A stretch of DNA of 64,000 nucleotides from Pseudomonas promysalinigenes (GTDB lineage Bacteria > Pseudomonadota > Gammaproteobacteria > Pseudomonadales > Pseudomonadaceae): the NCBI RefSeq assembly GCF_014269025.2, contig NZ_CP077094.1, forward strand, positions 124,001 to 188,000. The letters are read 5' to 3'. The position numbers and the translations under genes were made by a program. The notes below the pieces were generated by a model. It was not told where the DNA came from, ran no database searches, and was given only the letters and a program-made list of their open reading frames with translations. This document shows positions 55,958 to 64,000 of this stretch, in pieces; the first letter of the stretch is position 1; every line of letters begins with the position of its first letter.

Positions 55958-57205
55958 TCACTCCGGCAGCAGGCTTTCGCCAGCGTACAGTTCGGCGATG
56001 GTTTCGCGGCGACGGACTTCGAAAGCCTGCTCGCCGTCGACCAGGATTTCCGCGCAACGGCCACGGGTGTTGTAGTTGGAGCTCATGACGAAACCATAGG
56101 CGCCCGCCGACTCCACCGCCAGCAGGTCGCCTTCGACCAGGTTCAATACGCGGTCTTTGGCGAGGAAGTCGCCGGTCTCGCAGATCGGCCCGACCAGGTC
56201 ATAGGCACGGCCTTCGCCGGCCCGCGGGCTGACCGCGCTGACACCCATCCAGGCCTGGTACAGGGCCGGGCGGATCAAGTCGTTCATCGCCGCATCGATG
56301 ATGGCGAAGTCTTTGTGTTCGGTGTGCTTGAGGTATTCCACGCGGGTCAGCAGGGCGCCGGCGTTGGCCACGATGTAGCGGCCAGGCTCGAATACCAGGG
56401 CCAAGTCGCGGCTGCCGACGCGCTCGCGGATGGCTTTGATGTAGTCCGCCACCAGTGGCGGCTCTTCGTCGCGATAGCGCACACCAACGCCGCCGCCGAG
56501 GTCCAGATGGCGCAGGTGGATGCCGCACTCGGCCAGGCGATCTACTAGGGCAAGCAGACGGTCGAGGGCATCGAGGAACGGGTCGACGGTGGTCAATTGC
56601 GAACCGATATGGCAGTCGACACCGACCACCTCCAGGTTCGGCAACTGTGCGGCGCGCACGTAGATCGCTTCGGCATCGGCGATGGCGATGCCGAACTTGT
56701 TCTCTTTCAGGCCGGTTGAGATGTACGGGTGGGTGCCGGCATCGACGTCCGGGTTAACGCGCAGTGAGATCGGGGCGATCTTGCCCATCTGGGCAGCAAC
56801 CACTTGCAGACGCTCGAGCTCGTCGGTGGATTCGACATTGAAGCAGTGAACGCCGACTTCCAGAGCGCGGCGCATGTCTTCGCGGGTTTTGCCGACGCCG
56901 GAGAACACCACGCGATCGGCTCGCCCGCCAGCGGCCAGCACACGCTCCAGCTCACCACCGGAGACGATATCGAAACCCGCGCCCAAGCGCGCCAGGACGT
57001 TCAGCACGCCAAGGTTGGAGTTGGCTTTGACGGCGAAGCACACCAGGTGCTCGGTGCCTTGCAGGGCATCGGTGTAGCTGCGGTACTGGGCTTCGATGTG
57101 TGCGCGCGAGTAAACGTAGGTGGGGGTGCCGAAACGTTCGGCGATGGCCGACAGGGCCACGCCCTCCGCGAACAGTTCACCGTCGCGGTAGTTGAAAGCG
57201 TTCAT
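55958..57205 (-). CDS. lysA: LysA, diaminopimelate decarboxylase
   Basis: A 415-residue PLP enzyme making L-lysine from meso-diaminopimelate. Lys60 (FAVKANSN) binds the cofactor. HIGSQ, the glycine loop LGGGVG and the C-terminal [11 protein letters not shown] with the substrate cysteine are all present. Length matches the family. It lies between lptM and dapF in one operon, nine bases after lptM. Confidence 0.97.
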   Translation of the reverse strand: MNAFNYRDGELFAEGVALSAIAERFGTPTYVYSRAHIEAQYRSYTDALQGTEHLVCFAVKANSNLGVLNVLARLGAGFDIVSGGELERVLAAGGRADRVVFSGVGKTREDMRRALEVGVHCFNVESTDELERLQVVAAQMGKIAPISLRVNPDVDAGTHPYISTGLKENKFGIAIADAEAIYVRAAQLPNLEVVGVDCHIGSQLTTVDPFLDALDRLLALVDRLAECGIHLRHLDLGGGVGVRYRDEEPPLVADYIKAIRERVGSRDLALVFEPGRYIVANAGALLTRVEYLKHTEHKDFAIIDAAMNDLIRPALYQAWMGVSAVSPRAGEGRAYDLVGPICETGDFLAKDRVLNLVEGDLLAVESAGAYGFVMSSNYNTRGRCAEILVDGEQAFEVRRRETIAELYAGESLLPE

Positions 57206-57214
57206 CTGATTTCC

Positions 57215-57418
57215 TTACTGCTCTGGCGTCTGCTCGGGCTCAATGGGCTGCTCGTCTTGCGGTTGGACCGCAGGCGCGTGCTGGTGCTGGTGCGAGCTTT
57301 TCGGGCCTTTGCCGTCTTTGCCGTCTTCTGGCAGATACAGAGGGCCCTTCTGACCGCAGGCCGAAACGAGGCAGGCAACCGCGACCAGCGCCGCGAGCGA
57401 GGAAATCAGGCGCTTCAT
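57215..57418 (-). CDS. lptM: LptM (YifL-like) lipoprotein
   Basis: A 67-residue lipoprotein with signal peptide and lipobox LVSAC (Cys21), then the family motif CGQKGPLYLP. The rest is a disordered tail rich in His, Gln, Glu and Pro. In E. coli LptM binds the LptD-LptE translocon and helps its disulfide maturation. It is first in the lysA operon and divergent from cyaY with a 215-base promoter region between. Confidence 0.92.
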   Translation of the reverse strand: MKRLISSLAALVAVACLVSACGQKGPLYLPEDGKDGKGPKSSHQHQHAPAVQPQDEQPIEPEQTPEQ

Positions 57419-57633
57419 GGGTGAAATCCTTTGAAATATGCAGTATTGCGCCCGAGTATACCGAGCGACCGGTGGATTGCCTATGCAAGAGCCGATCCGT
57501 CGGGCGGGCTATGCTTAGCTGCCATTAGCGTGTCTGGGGGCAGCGCCTGGAGGGCTAAACCTTTGCATTCAGTGCTCGGCGCCCGTATCTTGCCGGGCTT
57601 GCCCGTAAAGCAGCCAATTTCGAGGTTCTTGCA

Positions 57634-57966
57634 ATGAGTTTGAGCGAAGCGCGTTTCCATGATCTGGTCGACGCCACCCAACAGGCCTTGGAAGACCTGT
57701 TCGACGAAAGCGGCCTGGACCTGGACATGGAAAATTCGGCCGGCGTGCTGACGGTCAAGTTCGAAGGGGGGGCGCAGTTGATCTTCAGTCGCCAGGAGCC
57801 GCTGCGTCAGCTGTGGTTGGCTGACCGCTCCGGAGGCTTTCACTTCGACTACGACGAAGAGAGCGGCAAGTGGGTGTGCGAGAAGAGCGAGGAGCTCTTG
57901 GGCGAGATGCTCGAGCGTATTGTCTGGGAGCGGGCCGGCGAAAAGCTGGACTTCGACGAGATCTGA
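57634..57966 (+). CDS. cyaY: CyaY, bacterial frataxin
   Basis: A 110-residue frataxin. The acidic first helix (RFHDLVDATQQALEDLFDES) and the sheet sequences GGAQLIFSRQEPLRQLWLAD and GGFHFDYDEESGKWVC are characteristic. It binds iron and the IscS desulfurase and modulates iron-sulfur cluster assembly. The next gene starts two bases after its stop, so the two are probably co-transcribed. Confidence 0.95.
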   Translation: MSLSEARFHDLVDATQQALEDLFDESGLDLDMENSAGVLTVKFEGGAQLIFSRQEPLRQLWLADRSGGFHFDYDEESGKWVCEKSEELLGEMLERIVWERAGEKLDFDEI

Positions 57967-57967
57967 C

Positions 57968-58180
57968 ATGGCAAGCCAGGCGCGGCCGCCCAAGCCGCTG
58001 TACAGCAATGTAAGTCCTGCGGTGCCTTCACCCTGCATCAGCGTGTGCAGGCTCGATGAGCAGCGGGTCTGCACCGGCTGCCACCGGCACGTCGAGCACA
58101 TTCGTGAATGGCGTTCGGCCGACGACGAGCGCCGCCGGCAGATTTGCCGCGAGGCCCAGGCGCTGCGCGCACGGGCTTGA
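57968..58180 (+). CDS. DUF1289 small Cys-rich protein
   Basis: A 70-residue protein with SPCISVCRLDEQRVCTGCHR, the DUF1289 cysteine motif that may bind a metal or cluster, followed by EHIREWRSADDERRRQI. The ATG at 57968 is chosen because the longer frame overlaps cyaY. Function is unknown. Its link to cyaY suggests iron-sulfur work, but that is inference. Confidence 0.88.
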   Translation: MASQARPPKPLYSNVSPAVPSPCISVCRLDEQRVCTGCHRHVEHIREWRSADDERRRQICREAQALRARA

Positions 58181-58240
58181 GTATTTGCCCGGCTGTGGTA
58201 GTGTCGGGCTATGCGTCGGTGACGCGAAAGCATCCACAAA

Positions 58241-58264
58241 CCCCGCCCTTGGGCGGGGTTTTGC
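58241..58264 (+). terminator. terminator after cyaY-DUF1289
   Basis: CCCCGCCC pairs with GGGCGGGG around a two-base TT gap, preceded by AAA and followed by TTTTG. It ends the cyaY unit 60 bases after the DUF1289 stop and before rnk. Confidence 0.8.
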
Positions 58265-58312
58265 TTTATCTGCGGGTAGAAAACCGCCTGTTCAAAGGAG
58301 CCTGACTGGATC

Positions 58313-58723
58313 ATGAGCACCAAGCCTTCCCTCATCCTCACCCGGCTGGACGTACAGCGTCTGGAGCGCCTGATCGACAGCCTCGACGAAAGCACGCCGG
58401 GGGTGCTTGCCTTGCAGCAAGAGCTGGACCGTGCCGGTCAGGTGGTCGGCCATGAGCAAGTGCCTGCTGGTGTGGTGACCATGAACTCGCGGGTGCATTG
58501 CCAGGAGCAAGCCAGCGGCAAGGACTACCACCTGACGCTGGTGTACCCCAAGGACGCGGGCGGTGAGGGCAAGGTTTCGATCCTGGCGCCGATCGGTTGT
58601 GCGCTGCTGGGCTTGTCGGTAGGCGAGCAGATCGACTGGCCGGCGCCAGGGGGCAAGACGTTGAAGCTCAAACTGCTCGAGGTCGAATACCAGCCAGAGG
58701 CCGCAGGCGATTTCGAGCTCTAA
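58313..58723 (+). CDS. rnk: Rnk, regulator of nucleoside diphosphate kinase
   Basis: A 136-residue Rnk/GreA-type protein. A short N-terminal helical hairpin (LTRLDVQRLERLIDSLDEST) is followed by the GreA C-terminal fold with VHCQEQASGKDYHLTLVYP and APIGCALLGLSVGEQIDW. It binds RNA polymerase near the secondary channel but lacks the long acidic hairpin of GreA. Length matches the family. It converges on the PLC gene. Confidence 0.94.
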   Translation: MSTKPSLILTRLDVQRLERLIDSLDESTPGVLALQQELDRAGQVVGHEQVPAGVVTMNSRVHCQEQASGKDYHLTLVYPKDAGGEGKVSILAPIGCALLGLSVGEQIDWPAPGGKTLKLKLLEVEYQPEAAGDFEL

Positions 58724-58738
58724 TCCCAGCCCGGTCCT

Positions 58739-59581
58739 TCAGGGCGTGTTCTGCGCCCTGAGCAGGCAAGCGTGGATGCAGTTGTCGACGATACGGCTGC
58801 GTAGCGACCAATCGGTATTGATGATGTGGAAGCCCTGGATGTAGCTGTCGAGGTCTACGGATTCGAACCACTCATCGATCTTGTCGCTGAAGTCGTCAGG
58901 GGTGAACAGCACTTTGTTGTACTTGGCGCACTGGATCGAGCGTAGCGTGCCATCGGGCTTATAGCGCTTGCTGTTGTGGTCCATGAAAGCTTTCAATTCT
59001 GCGGTCGAAGGTGTGTTCTCACCCATCCAGACCTGTTCCACGCCGTCCCAGTGGCCGGGTGCAGCTTTATCGTTGTAGGCGATCACCACCGTTTTGCCTG
59101 GGTAGTCATTCCACAACTGCTCCAGGGTCAGTGGGTGCAAGTCATAGGGGATGATCCGCTGGCCCAAGTGCTTGTCCAGCATAGCTAGCAGCCACTCGTG
59201 CTCCTGAGCACTGAAATTATCGAACTGATGGAAGTCGAGGATGATGATTTCTCGTTCATTGCCAGGCTCGGCATAGAAACGCTGCAGCTCGGCGACGATG
59301 TCGCCCAGCACGGTACGCCCCGATGTACTCATGTGATACAGCTTGTATCGGTTGGGTGAATCGGGCGTGTATTCGCGGTTGGCACGCACACGCAGGTCCA
59401 GCACCCGAATACCCCCCCGAATCTGCTCGATGCACGCGACGTCCTGAGTCACCTCTTGGGGCGGTACGATGTTGTCGGCTTGTTTATCCATGCCCGAATC
59501 ATGGCTGCCCGGCAGGATCAGCTGATCAATACGCAGGCGACCCAGCTCGGGCAAACTGCCCATCCAGTTCTGCTTGTTCAT
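58739..59581 (-). CDS. PI-PLC X-domain phosphodiesterase-like protein
   Basis: A 280-residue protein with a phosphatidylinositol-specific phospholipase C X domain. The first catalytic histidine motif is LILPGSHDSGMD, followed by GGIRVLDLRVRANREY and IIILDFHQF with the second histidine. No signal peptide is seen, so it may act in the cytoplasm or leave by another route. ATG has GAGG about ten bases before it. It lies alone between rnk and cyaA. The true substrate is unknown, because bacteria of this kind have little phosphatidylinositol. Confidence 0.85.
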   Translation of the reverse strand: MNKQNWMGSLPELGRLRIDQLILPGSHDSGMDKQADNIVPPQEVTQDVACIEQIRGGIRVLDLRVRANREYTPDSPNRYKLYHMSTSGRTVLGDIVAELQRFYAEPGNEREIIILDFHQFDNFSAQEHEWLLAMLDKHLGQRIIPYDLHPLTLEQLWNDYPGKTVVIAYNDKAAPGHWDGVEQVWMGENTPSTAELKAFMDHNSKRYKPDGTLRSIQCAKYNKVLFTPDDFSDKIDEWFESVDLDSYIQGFHIINTDWSLRSRIVDNCIHACLLRAQNTP

Positions 59582-59649
59582 GACACACCTCAGTCATTGA
59601 ATGAGGCTCGAGCATGTCGCTGGCACACATGGCTATGCAGAGGGAAATG

Positions 59650-62523
59650 TCAGTGGGTTGAGTTGACGGGCGCAGCCTGGATCTGCTCCAGTCCCCGGTT
59701 GAGCGCATGCTCAAGTTGACCCTTGTAATGCAGGTAGAGGCTGGTCGAGCCCTGCTCGTCCTTCAGCAGTTCGGAAAGGTCCAGGTCAGTGATGTAGCAG
59801 CGATACTGCGCGGCTGCGCGGCGCTGCCCAAGGATCTGCCGGGCCACTGCCTGGTAGAGCAGGGCACCATGCTCCAGTTCGGAGAACTCCCGCTGATCAC
59901 AATACAACGTAACGTGCATTACGCCCTGTGCACCTGCCTGTACGATGGCCTGCACCTCGTAATAAGGCTGGCCGCTGGCAACGCTTGGCGCAGGCCTTGG
60001 TTCGACACTACGTGCTTTGCCCGGACCTGAAGGCATCAATTGCGCGTACTGAATTTCCAGTGTGGCCAGTTGCAGGCTATCCAGTGGCAAGCGCGCGTCG
60101 TGGCGCATCACCACAGAATGCAGAAAACGTTGCAACGGCAGCAGCAGGTGGCTTTCATCAGAGAACGGCAGGCGCTGTTGCCACAACGCGTTGTACTCAT
60201 CCAGCACATACAGGTCGGCCCAGCCATCGAACAGGCGATAAAACACCTGAATGCAATTGCGCCGGCCTTGCTCCAGCAGCAGGGGCAGGTCGTAGTCCTG
60301 CAGGGCATTGCCATCAAGGTACAAGGGGCTGTAGCAGCTGCGCACTTCGCCCAGGTGAGCCAGCAGGGCTTCATGGTCGGCCATGGTTGCCAGGCTGACC
60401 TGGCCGGGCAGCAATTCCAGTACATGGATGTATTGCGCCACTTGCAGCAGGTAGCGGTGATTCAGGCGCTGGTCGAGCAGCAGCTGCGCCGTGTCGAAAA
60501 TCTCTTCCACCCGCTGGCTGATGGCCTGGGCGCGGTTGTGGCAGAAGCAGCGCACCTGTAAATGTGGGCGATGGTTTCGTTGGCCCAGGCTGTTGAGAAA
60601 GTCCTGCAGGCAACGCAGCAGGGCGTGCTCACCGTCGTAACGCTGTACCAGGACCTCGTTCCAGCTATTGAGTGTGATCTGGTCCAGGGTCAGTACCAGG
60701 TTCTCGCGCACACCGGCATAGCTCAGCGAGTCGGTGCGCTCGGTGGTCATCAAGATGTTCAGGTCGCGGTGTTGGCGCAGCGGGTCGACGCCGACATTCA
60801 CCAGCAGCAGGACTGCGTTCGCCGCGCTCGGTTGCAGCAGATATTCTTCGCTGACGCTACCCAGTGGCAGAGGAATGCTTTGCTGCAGGCTGCTGAGCAG
60901 GTTGAACAGTTCGAACTCGCTGAGGTCGCTGTCACCGGGGTGCAGGGCCAGCCGCGTCGTGGTGTCTATGACCCCGTTGCGGTGTGCCCAGGTCAACAGT
61001 TCAAGCAGCTCGCGGCAACGCTTGATCGGGTTGAAATGCTCCCATTCGTGCACCGCCAGGTTGCCGTTGTACAGCCCCCAGTGATACGTACCAGGTTCCT
61101 TGCGGTTCGGTGATTGCACCAGGGTCAGGGTGTCTTCGGCGATGTCTGGAGCAATACCAGGGTTGATCACTTCGATCTTGCCGGCCCGGCGCTCGAACGC
61201 TGCGTACAGGCGCCGGCCCAGCACATTGAGGTCGCGTAGTTCGGCACGGCTGCTGGCGCCCTGGCTTTGCGCGAATCGGCCGAGAAAGCGATAGCTCTGG
61301 TTGAGTTCTGCCACCACCTCCCGGCGTTCGACAGCGACCTGACGCACCTTCCACTGGCTGCGGCTGTCGAGCATGGCTAACTGGCGCGCGTCCCACCCCC
61401 ATTCATCAGTCAGGCGTTGCAGCAGTTGACGTTGCCAGCCGTTACTGCGGCTGCGGTCCAGGCTGCTCAGCTTCTTATTGACCTTCAGGTACAGGCTGCG
61501 CCGAACCAGTTCGAGACGTGCGGTTTCGCCGCGGCCCTGCAGATAGCGTTCTATTCGGCGGTACACCATGACGTATGGGTCGAGCTCGTCAAGGTCTAGG
61601 TGATTGGCAAATACCGCCTGCTTGTAGTCCAGGCTCAGGCAGCGCACGTTCGGGTGCTCGCTGGCGTAAGCTTCGGTGAGTAGCAGCTTGAGCAGCGATT
61701 TATAGGGCGAATCAATGGCTTTATAAAGCTGCCACAGGCCGGCACCGACATATTCCCTGGGCGGAATATGCGCCAGGTTGCCGAGGTCGAGGGCGTCCTG
61801 GTTACGAATGAACCGCTTGGACAAAAGTGTTTGCGTGTAAGCCTGGTAGTTGTGCTCTTCATAGGCCGGCACCAACCACCATAGCGGCGTGCGCCCGGCT
61901 AGCCAGATGGCGGTGCGATAGAACTCATCGAGTAACAGATAGTGCTGGGTAGTGCCGCAATCGTCGGAGCTGAGCTGGCTGTCACGCTGGCCCTGGGCGA
62001 AGCTTTGGGGGTCGATCAGAAAAAAATGTGCTTCGGCGCCTTGGCTGGCTGCCCAAGTTTCCAGCAGCAGGCATTTGCGCCGCAGCTCCTCGCGCTGGGC
62101 CTCGTCCAGGCCAGGGGCATGGCAGACCCAAAGATCCATGTCGCTTTGTTCGGCCTGAGCCAGCGAGCCCAAGCTGCCCATCAGAAATAGGCCATGAATT
62201 GGCCGTGGTGGGTTGCCGTGGCGGGTCTTGTAAGCGAACGAGCGTGCCAGGCGCTGCGCATCGGCGATTTGCTCGGCATGCGGTTCGTACCCCGCAACCC
62301 CTGCGGGGGTGGCGCCAGAAACGTAGCCTGGCAATAGCGGGTGGTTGACGTGGAACAACAGCGGCAGCAGGGTCAGGACCAGCTGCTGGCGGCTCGAAAG
62401 CCCCTCCATTGCCCGCTCCAGCCGGCATTGGTTGATGTGTAGAAACCGCGCACGCAATGTCGCCAGCACCTTGCGGTCGATTCCTTCGTCCAGGTCAGGG
62501 CGGATTTCGTGGGGGTGGCTCAT
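59650..62523 (-). CDS. cyaA: class I adenylate cyclase
   Basis: A 957-residue class I (enterobacterial type) adenylate cyclase making cAMP from ATP. The nucleotidyltransferase site is FLMGSLGSLAQAEQSDMDLW, with Gly116-Ser117 and Asp128 and Asp130. The C-terminal half is the regulatory domain. The length is close to other pseudomonad CyaA proteins. It would feed the Vfr/Crp regulator. The start ATG at 62523 begins MSHPHEIRPDLDEGIDRKVL. Confidence 0.94.
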   Translation of the reverse strand: MSHPHEIRPDLDEGIDRKVLATLRARFLHINQCRLERAMEGLSSRQQLVLTLLPLLFHVNHPLLPGYVSGATPAGVAGYEPHAEQIADAQRLARSFAYKTRHGNPPRPIHGLFLMGSLGSLAQAEQSDMDLWVCHAPGLDEAQREELRRKCLLLETWAASQGAEAHFFLIDPQSFAQGQRDSQLSSDDCGTTQHYLLLDEFYRTAIWLAGRTPLWWLVPAYEEHNYQAYTQTLLSKRFIRNQDALDLGNLAHIPPREYVGAGLWQLYKAIDSPYKSLLKLLLTEAYASEHPNVRCLSLDYKQAVFANHLDLDELDPYVMVYRRIERYLQGRGETARLELVRRSLYLKVNKKLSSLDRSRSNGWQRQLLQRLTDEWGWDARQLAMLDSRSQWKVRQVAVERREVVAELNQSYRFLGRFAQSQGASSRAELRDLNVLGRRLYAAFERRAGKIEVINPGIAPDIAEDTLTLVQSPNRKEPGTYHWGLYNGNLAVHEWEHFNPIKRCRELLELLTWAHRNGVIDTTTRLALHPGDSDLSEFELFNLLSSLQQSIPLPLGSVSEEYLLQPSAANAVLLLVNVGVDPLRQHRDLNILMTTERTDSLSYAGVRENLVLTLDQITLNSWNEVLVQRYDGEHALLRCLQDFLNSLGQRNHRPHLQVRCFCHNRAQAISQRVEEIFDTAQLLLDQRLNHRYLLQVAQYIHVLELLPGQVSLATMADHEALLAHLGEVRSCYSPLYLDGNALQDYDLPLLLEQGRRNCIQVFYRLFDGWADLYVLDEYNALWQQRLPFSDESHLLLPLQRFLHSVVMRHDARLPLDSLQLATLEIQYAQLMPSGPGKARSVEPRPAPSVASGQPYYEVQAIVQAGAQGVMHVTLYCDQREFSELEHGALLYQAVARQILGQRRAAAQYRCYITDLDLSELLKDEQGSTSLYLHYKGQLEHALNRGLEQIQAAPVNSTH

Positions 62524-62624
62524 TGCACACTCGGGGGGCGGGCCGGGGAACTGTGGCGAGTTTAGCCTGAGTGGTGCAGTGGGATAAGCGGAATATGGAT
62601 TATTGGCGCCATTTTTCTAACGCC

Positions 62625-62650
62625 CTCTTCGCGCAGCGTTGCGCGAAGAG
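62625..62650 (-). terminator. hairpin terminator after TIGR02647-type gene
   Basis: Perfect 10-bp stem (CTCTTCGCGC with GCGCGAAGAG) around a six-base loop, 12 bases after the stop of the minus-strand gene. No T tract follows in that direction, so its strength is uncertain. Confidence 0.5.
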
Positions 62651-62661
62651 GCGGCATGGGT

Positions 62662-62907
62662 TCAGGCCGGCTGCGGTGCCTTGAGGATGTTGAGCAGCAG
62701 ATGCACGCTTTCTGCCGCATCATGCCCAAGGCTTGTAAGGTAGCCACCGTCAGGCTGGTCGGTCACCTGCTTGTCATACAGGCGTTGCGCGGCGGCAACC
62801 AGGGTGGGGGAGGCGTTTGCGTGGATCTTGATCCCTTCTTGGTTGCTGTCCAGGTTGAACAGGGCGAGCACTTCCATTTCGGCGATCAGTTCGGGGGTGA
62901 AGGACAT
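62662..62907 (-). CDS. small conserved protein (TIGR02647-like)
   Basis: An 81-residue protein beginning MSFTPELIAEMEVLALFNLD, then KIHANASPTLVAAAQRLYDK and PDGGYLTSLGHDAAESVHLL. This matches the TIGR02647 family, which has a short winged-helix look (GYLTSLG as the wing). Function is not known. CAGGAG stands before the ATG. Confidence 0.85.
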   Translation of the reverse strand: MSFTPELIAEMEVLALFNLDSNQEGIKIHANASPTLVAAAQRLYDKQVTDQPDGGYLTSLGHDAAESVHLLLNILKAPQPA

Positions 62908-62976
62908 GGCGACTCCTGACTTCCAGACAAGGATGGCGGCACCGCCAGCGGTGCCTGACCCTGGAGTGTAGTCGGG

Positions 62977-63276
62977 TTATGCGTCGTCGCCTTGATCTGC
63001 CTCAGGCGGCAGCTCGGGCAAGGCGCGAAGGGCGTCTTCGTACCACTGGCCGTTGAATGGGCGATCTTCCTTGAGCATGTTGTCGATTTCGATGGCCAGC
63101 ACGTGGGCCATGAGGTTGAGAATGTCTTCGCGCTCGTAGCCCACCAGAGTCAGTTTGTTGAACGTGGCCTTGGCGGCCGGCGGTTCACCGCTTTCGATCT
63201 GGTTCTCGATGGCTTCGGTCAGGGTCGCCTCGGCGAAGGCTTCGTCGTCGTTGTCGATTTCGTCATGTTCGCTCAT
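62977..63276 (-). CDS. conserved hypothetical acidic protein
   Basis: A 99-residue acidic protein starting MSEHDEIDNDDEAFAEATLT. The central part LVGYEREDILNLMAHVLAIE looks helical. No known motif was recognised. The ATG at 63276 has AAGGAG eight bases before it and is preferred over a 12-codon longer frame. It is divergent from the glutathione transferase gene. Confidence 0.8.
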   Translation of the reverse strand: MSEHDEIDNDDEAFAEATLTEAIENQIESGEPPAAKATFNKLTLVGYEREDILNLMAHVLAIEIDNMLKEDRPFNGQWYEDALRALPELPPEADQGDDA

Positions 63277-63423
63277 GGCGGTACTCCTTGGGTGGGAGGG
63301 ACAGTTTGCCATGCCTTCGCTGGCAATGCCCGGTCATCGACCGTGTGCATGACGCTGGTCAGGCAACGGTAGACGGTCTATAACAGCCGGGCCATTCCCA
63401 CACGGCCTGGAGGCTGTAACCCC

Positions 63424-64000
63424 ATGCTCAAGCTTCACGGATTCTCGGTCAGCAACTACTACAACATGGTCAAGCTGGCCCTGCTGGAGAAAGGCGTGCC
63501 TTTTGAAGAGGTCACGTTCTACGGCGGGCAAGCGCCGCATGCGCTGGATGTCAGCCCGCGCGGCAAGGTGCCAGTGCTGGAAACCGAGCACGGCTTTATC
63601 AGCGAAACCAGCGTCATCCTCGACTACATCGAGCAGACCCAGCCAGGTAAAGCGCTGCTGCCAAGCGACCCGTTCAGCCAGGCCAAAGTGCGCGAGCTGC
63701 TAAAAGAAATCGAACTGTATATCGAGTTGCCAGCACGTACCTGCTATGCCGAGTCGTTCTTCGGCATGGCGGTGGAGCCGCTGATCAAGGAGCGTGCGCG
63801 CACCGAATTGCTGGCCGGGTTCGCCACCCTCAAGCGCAATGGTCGCTTCGCGCCTTACGTGGCGGGTGAACAGCTGACCCTGGCCGACCTGATGTTCTGC
63901 TTCTCGGTGGACCTTGCGTGCGCAGTGGGCAAGAAGGTACTGGGCATCGACCTGCTGGCGGACTTCCCCCAGGCCAAGGCGTTGCTGCAGCTGATGGGCG
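63424..64000 (+). CDS. glutathione S-transferase family protein (3' end cut by window)
   Basis: The first 192 codons of a glutathione transferase. The thioredoxin-fold N terminus has MLKLHGFSVSNYYNMVKLAL, the cis-proline motif GKVPVLE and the ESDxI-like SETSVILDYIE. The helical C-terminal domain follows with LTLADLMFCFSVDLACA. A GGAGG site stands 10 bases before the ATG. The usual length is about 205-230 residues, so only the last part is outside the window. The substrate is unknown. Confidence 0.9.
   Translation, partial: MLKLHGFSVSNYYNMVKLALLEKGVPFEEVTFYGGQAPHALDVSPRGKVPVLETEHGFISETSVILDYIEQTQPGKALLPSDPFSQAKVRELLKEIELYIELPARTCYAESFFGMAVEPLIKERARTELLAGFATLKRNGRFAPYVAGEQLTLADLMFCFSVDLACAVGKKVLGIDLLADFPQAKALLQLMG

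Overview
The window looks like chromosome of a fluorescent Pseudomonas of the P. putida group. The evidence is the rRNA end, a complete LapA adhesin locus, a SutA-type RNA polymerase partner, a glnK-amtB pair and the dapF-lysA-xerC block, all in Pseudomonas-like form. Codon use is GC-rich except in one AT-rich island at about 35.5-36.95 kb. No tRNA gene, CRISPR array, insertion sequence or prophage was seen.

Layout. 1-2.8 kb is the end of an rRNA operon: the 3' three quarters of 23S, then two 5S genes, each followed by its own terminator. 2.8-3.5 kb is a GntR/FCD regulator with a palindromic operator before its start. 3.7-30.3 kb is the biofilm locus: lapG and lapD (the periplasmic protease and its c-di-GMP-sensing inhibitor), a small conserved gene, the 19-kb lapA gene on the minus strand, and divergent lapB-lapC (ABC exporter and membrane fusion protein). 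The outer-membrane partner LapE is not in the window. 30.5-34.2 kb is a TauD-type dioxygenase with a sulfonate/NMT1-type ABC transporter. 34.4-36.9 kb holds a type VI secretion Hcp, a probable glycine-zipper pore-forming effector, an overlapping membrane immunity protein, and a second, orphan effector tail plus immunity gene that is frameshifted at a T-TTT-TTA slippery heptamer. 37-38.5 kb has a WYL-type regulator and a Sel1-repeat protein.

38.7-43.8 kb is a five-gene efflux operon (MarR, FUSC, DUF1656, HlyD, NodT-type outer membrane protein) in which every junction overlaps by four bases and a palindromic operator lies before the MarR gene. 43.8-49.6 kb has a Kef-type antiporter, comM and a large Sel1/TPR-like protein of unknown function. 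49.6-52.8 kb has ubiK, then a nitrogen-control region with a sigma-54 promoter and NtrC-like sites driving glnK-amtB, and sutA with a long leader. 52.8-57.4 kb is a minus-strand operon lptM-lysA-dapF-DUF484-xerC-HAD. 57.6-64 kb has cyaY, a DUF1289 gene, rnk, a PI-PLC X-domain protein, class I adenylate cyclase cyaA, two small conserved genes and the start of a glutathione S-transferase gene.

How it works together. LapA is exported by LapB-LapC and held at the surface by its N-terminal retention module. When c-di-GMP falls, LapD releases LapG, which cuts LapA at a dialanine site near residue 108. All key residues for this circuit can be read here: Cys114/His149/Asp166 of LapG, Trp125 and the degenerate GGDEF/EAL motifs of LapD, and the TAAG site of LapA.

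The most promising unexplained material is the Hcp-effector-immunity island with its displaced second module. After it come the nearly identical 606-bp repeats inside lapA and several unassigned palindromes upstream of genes.
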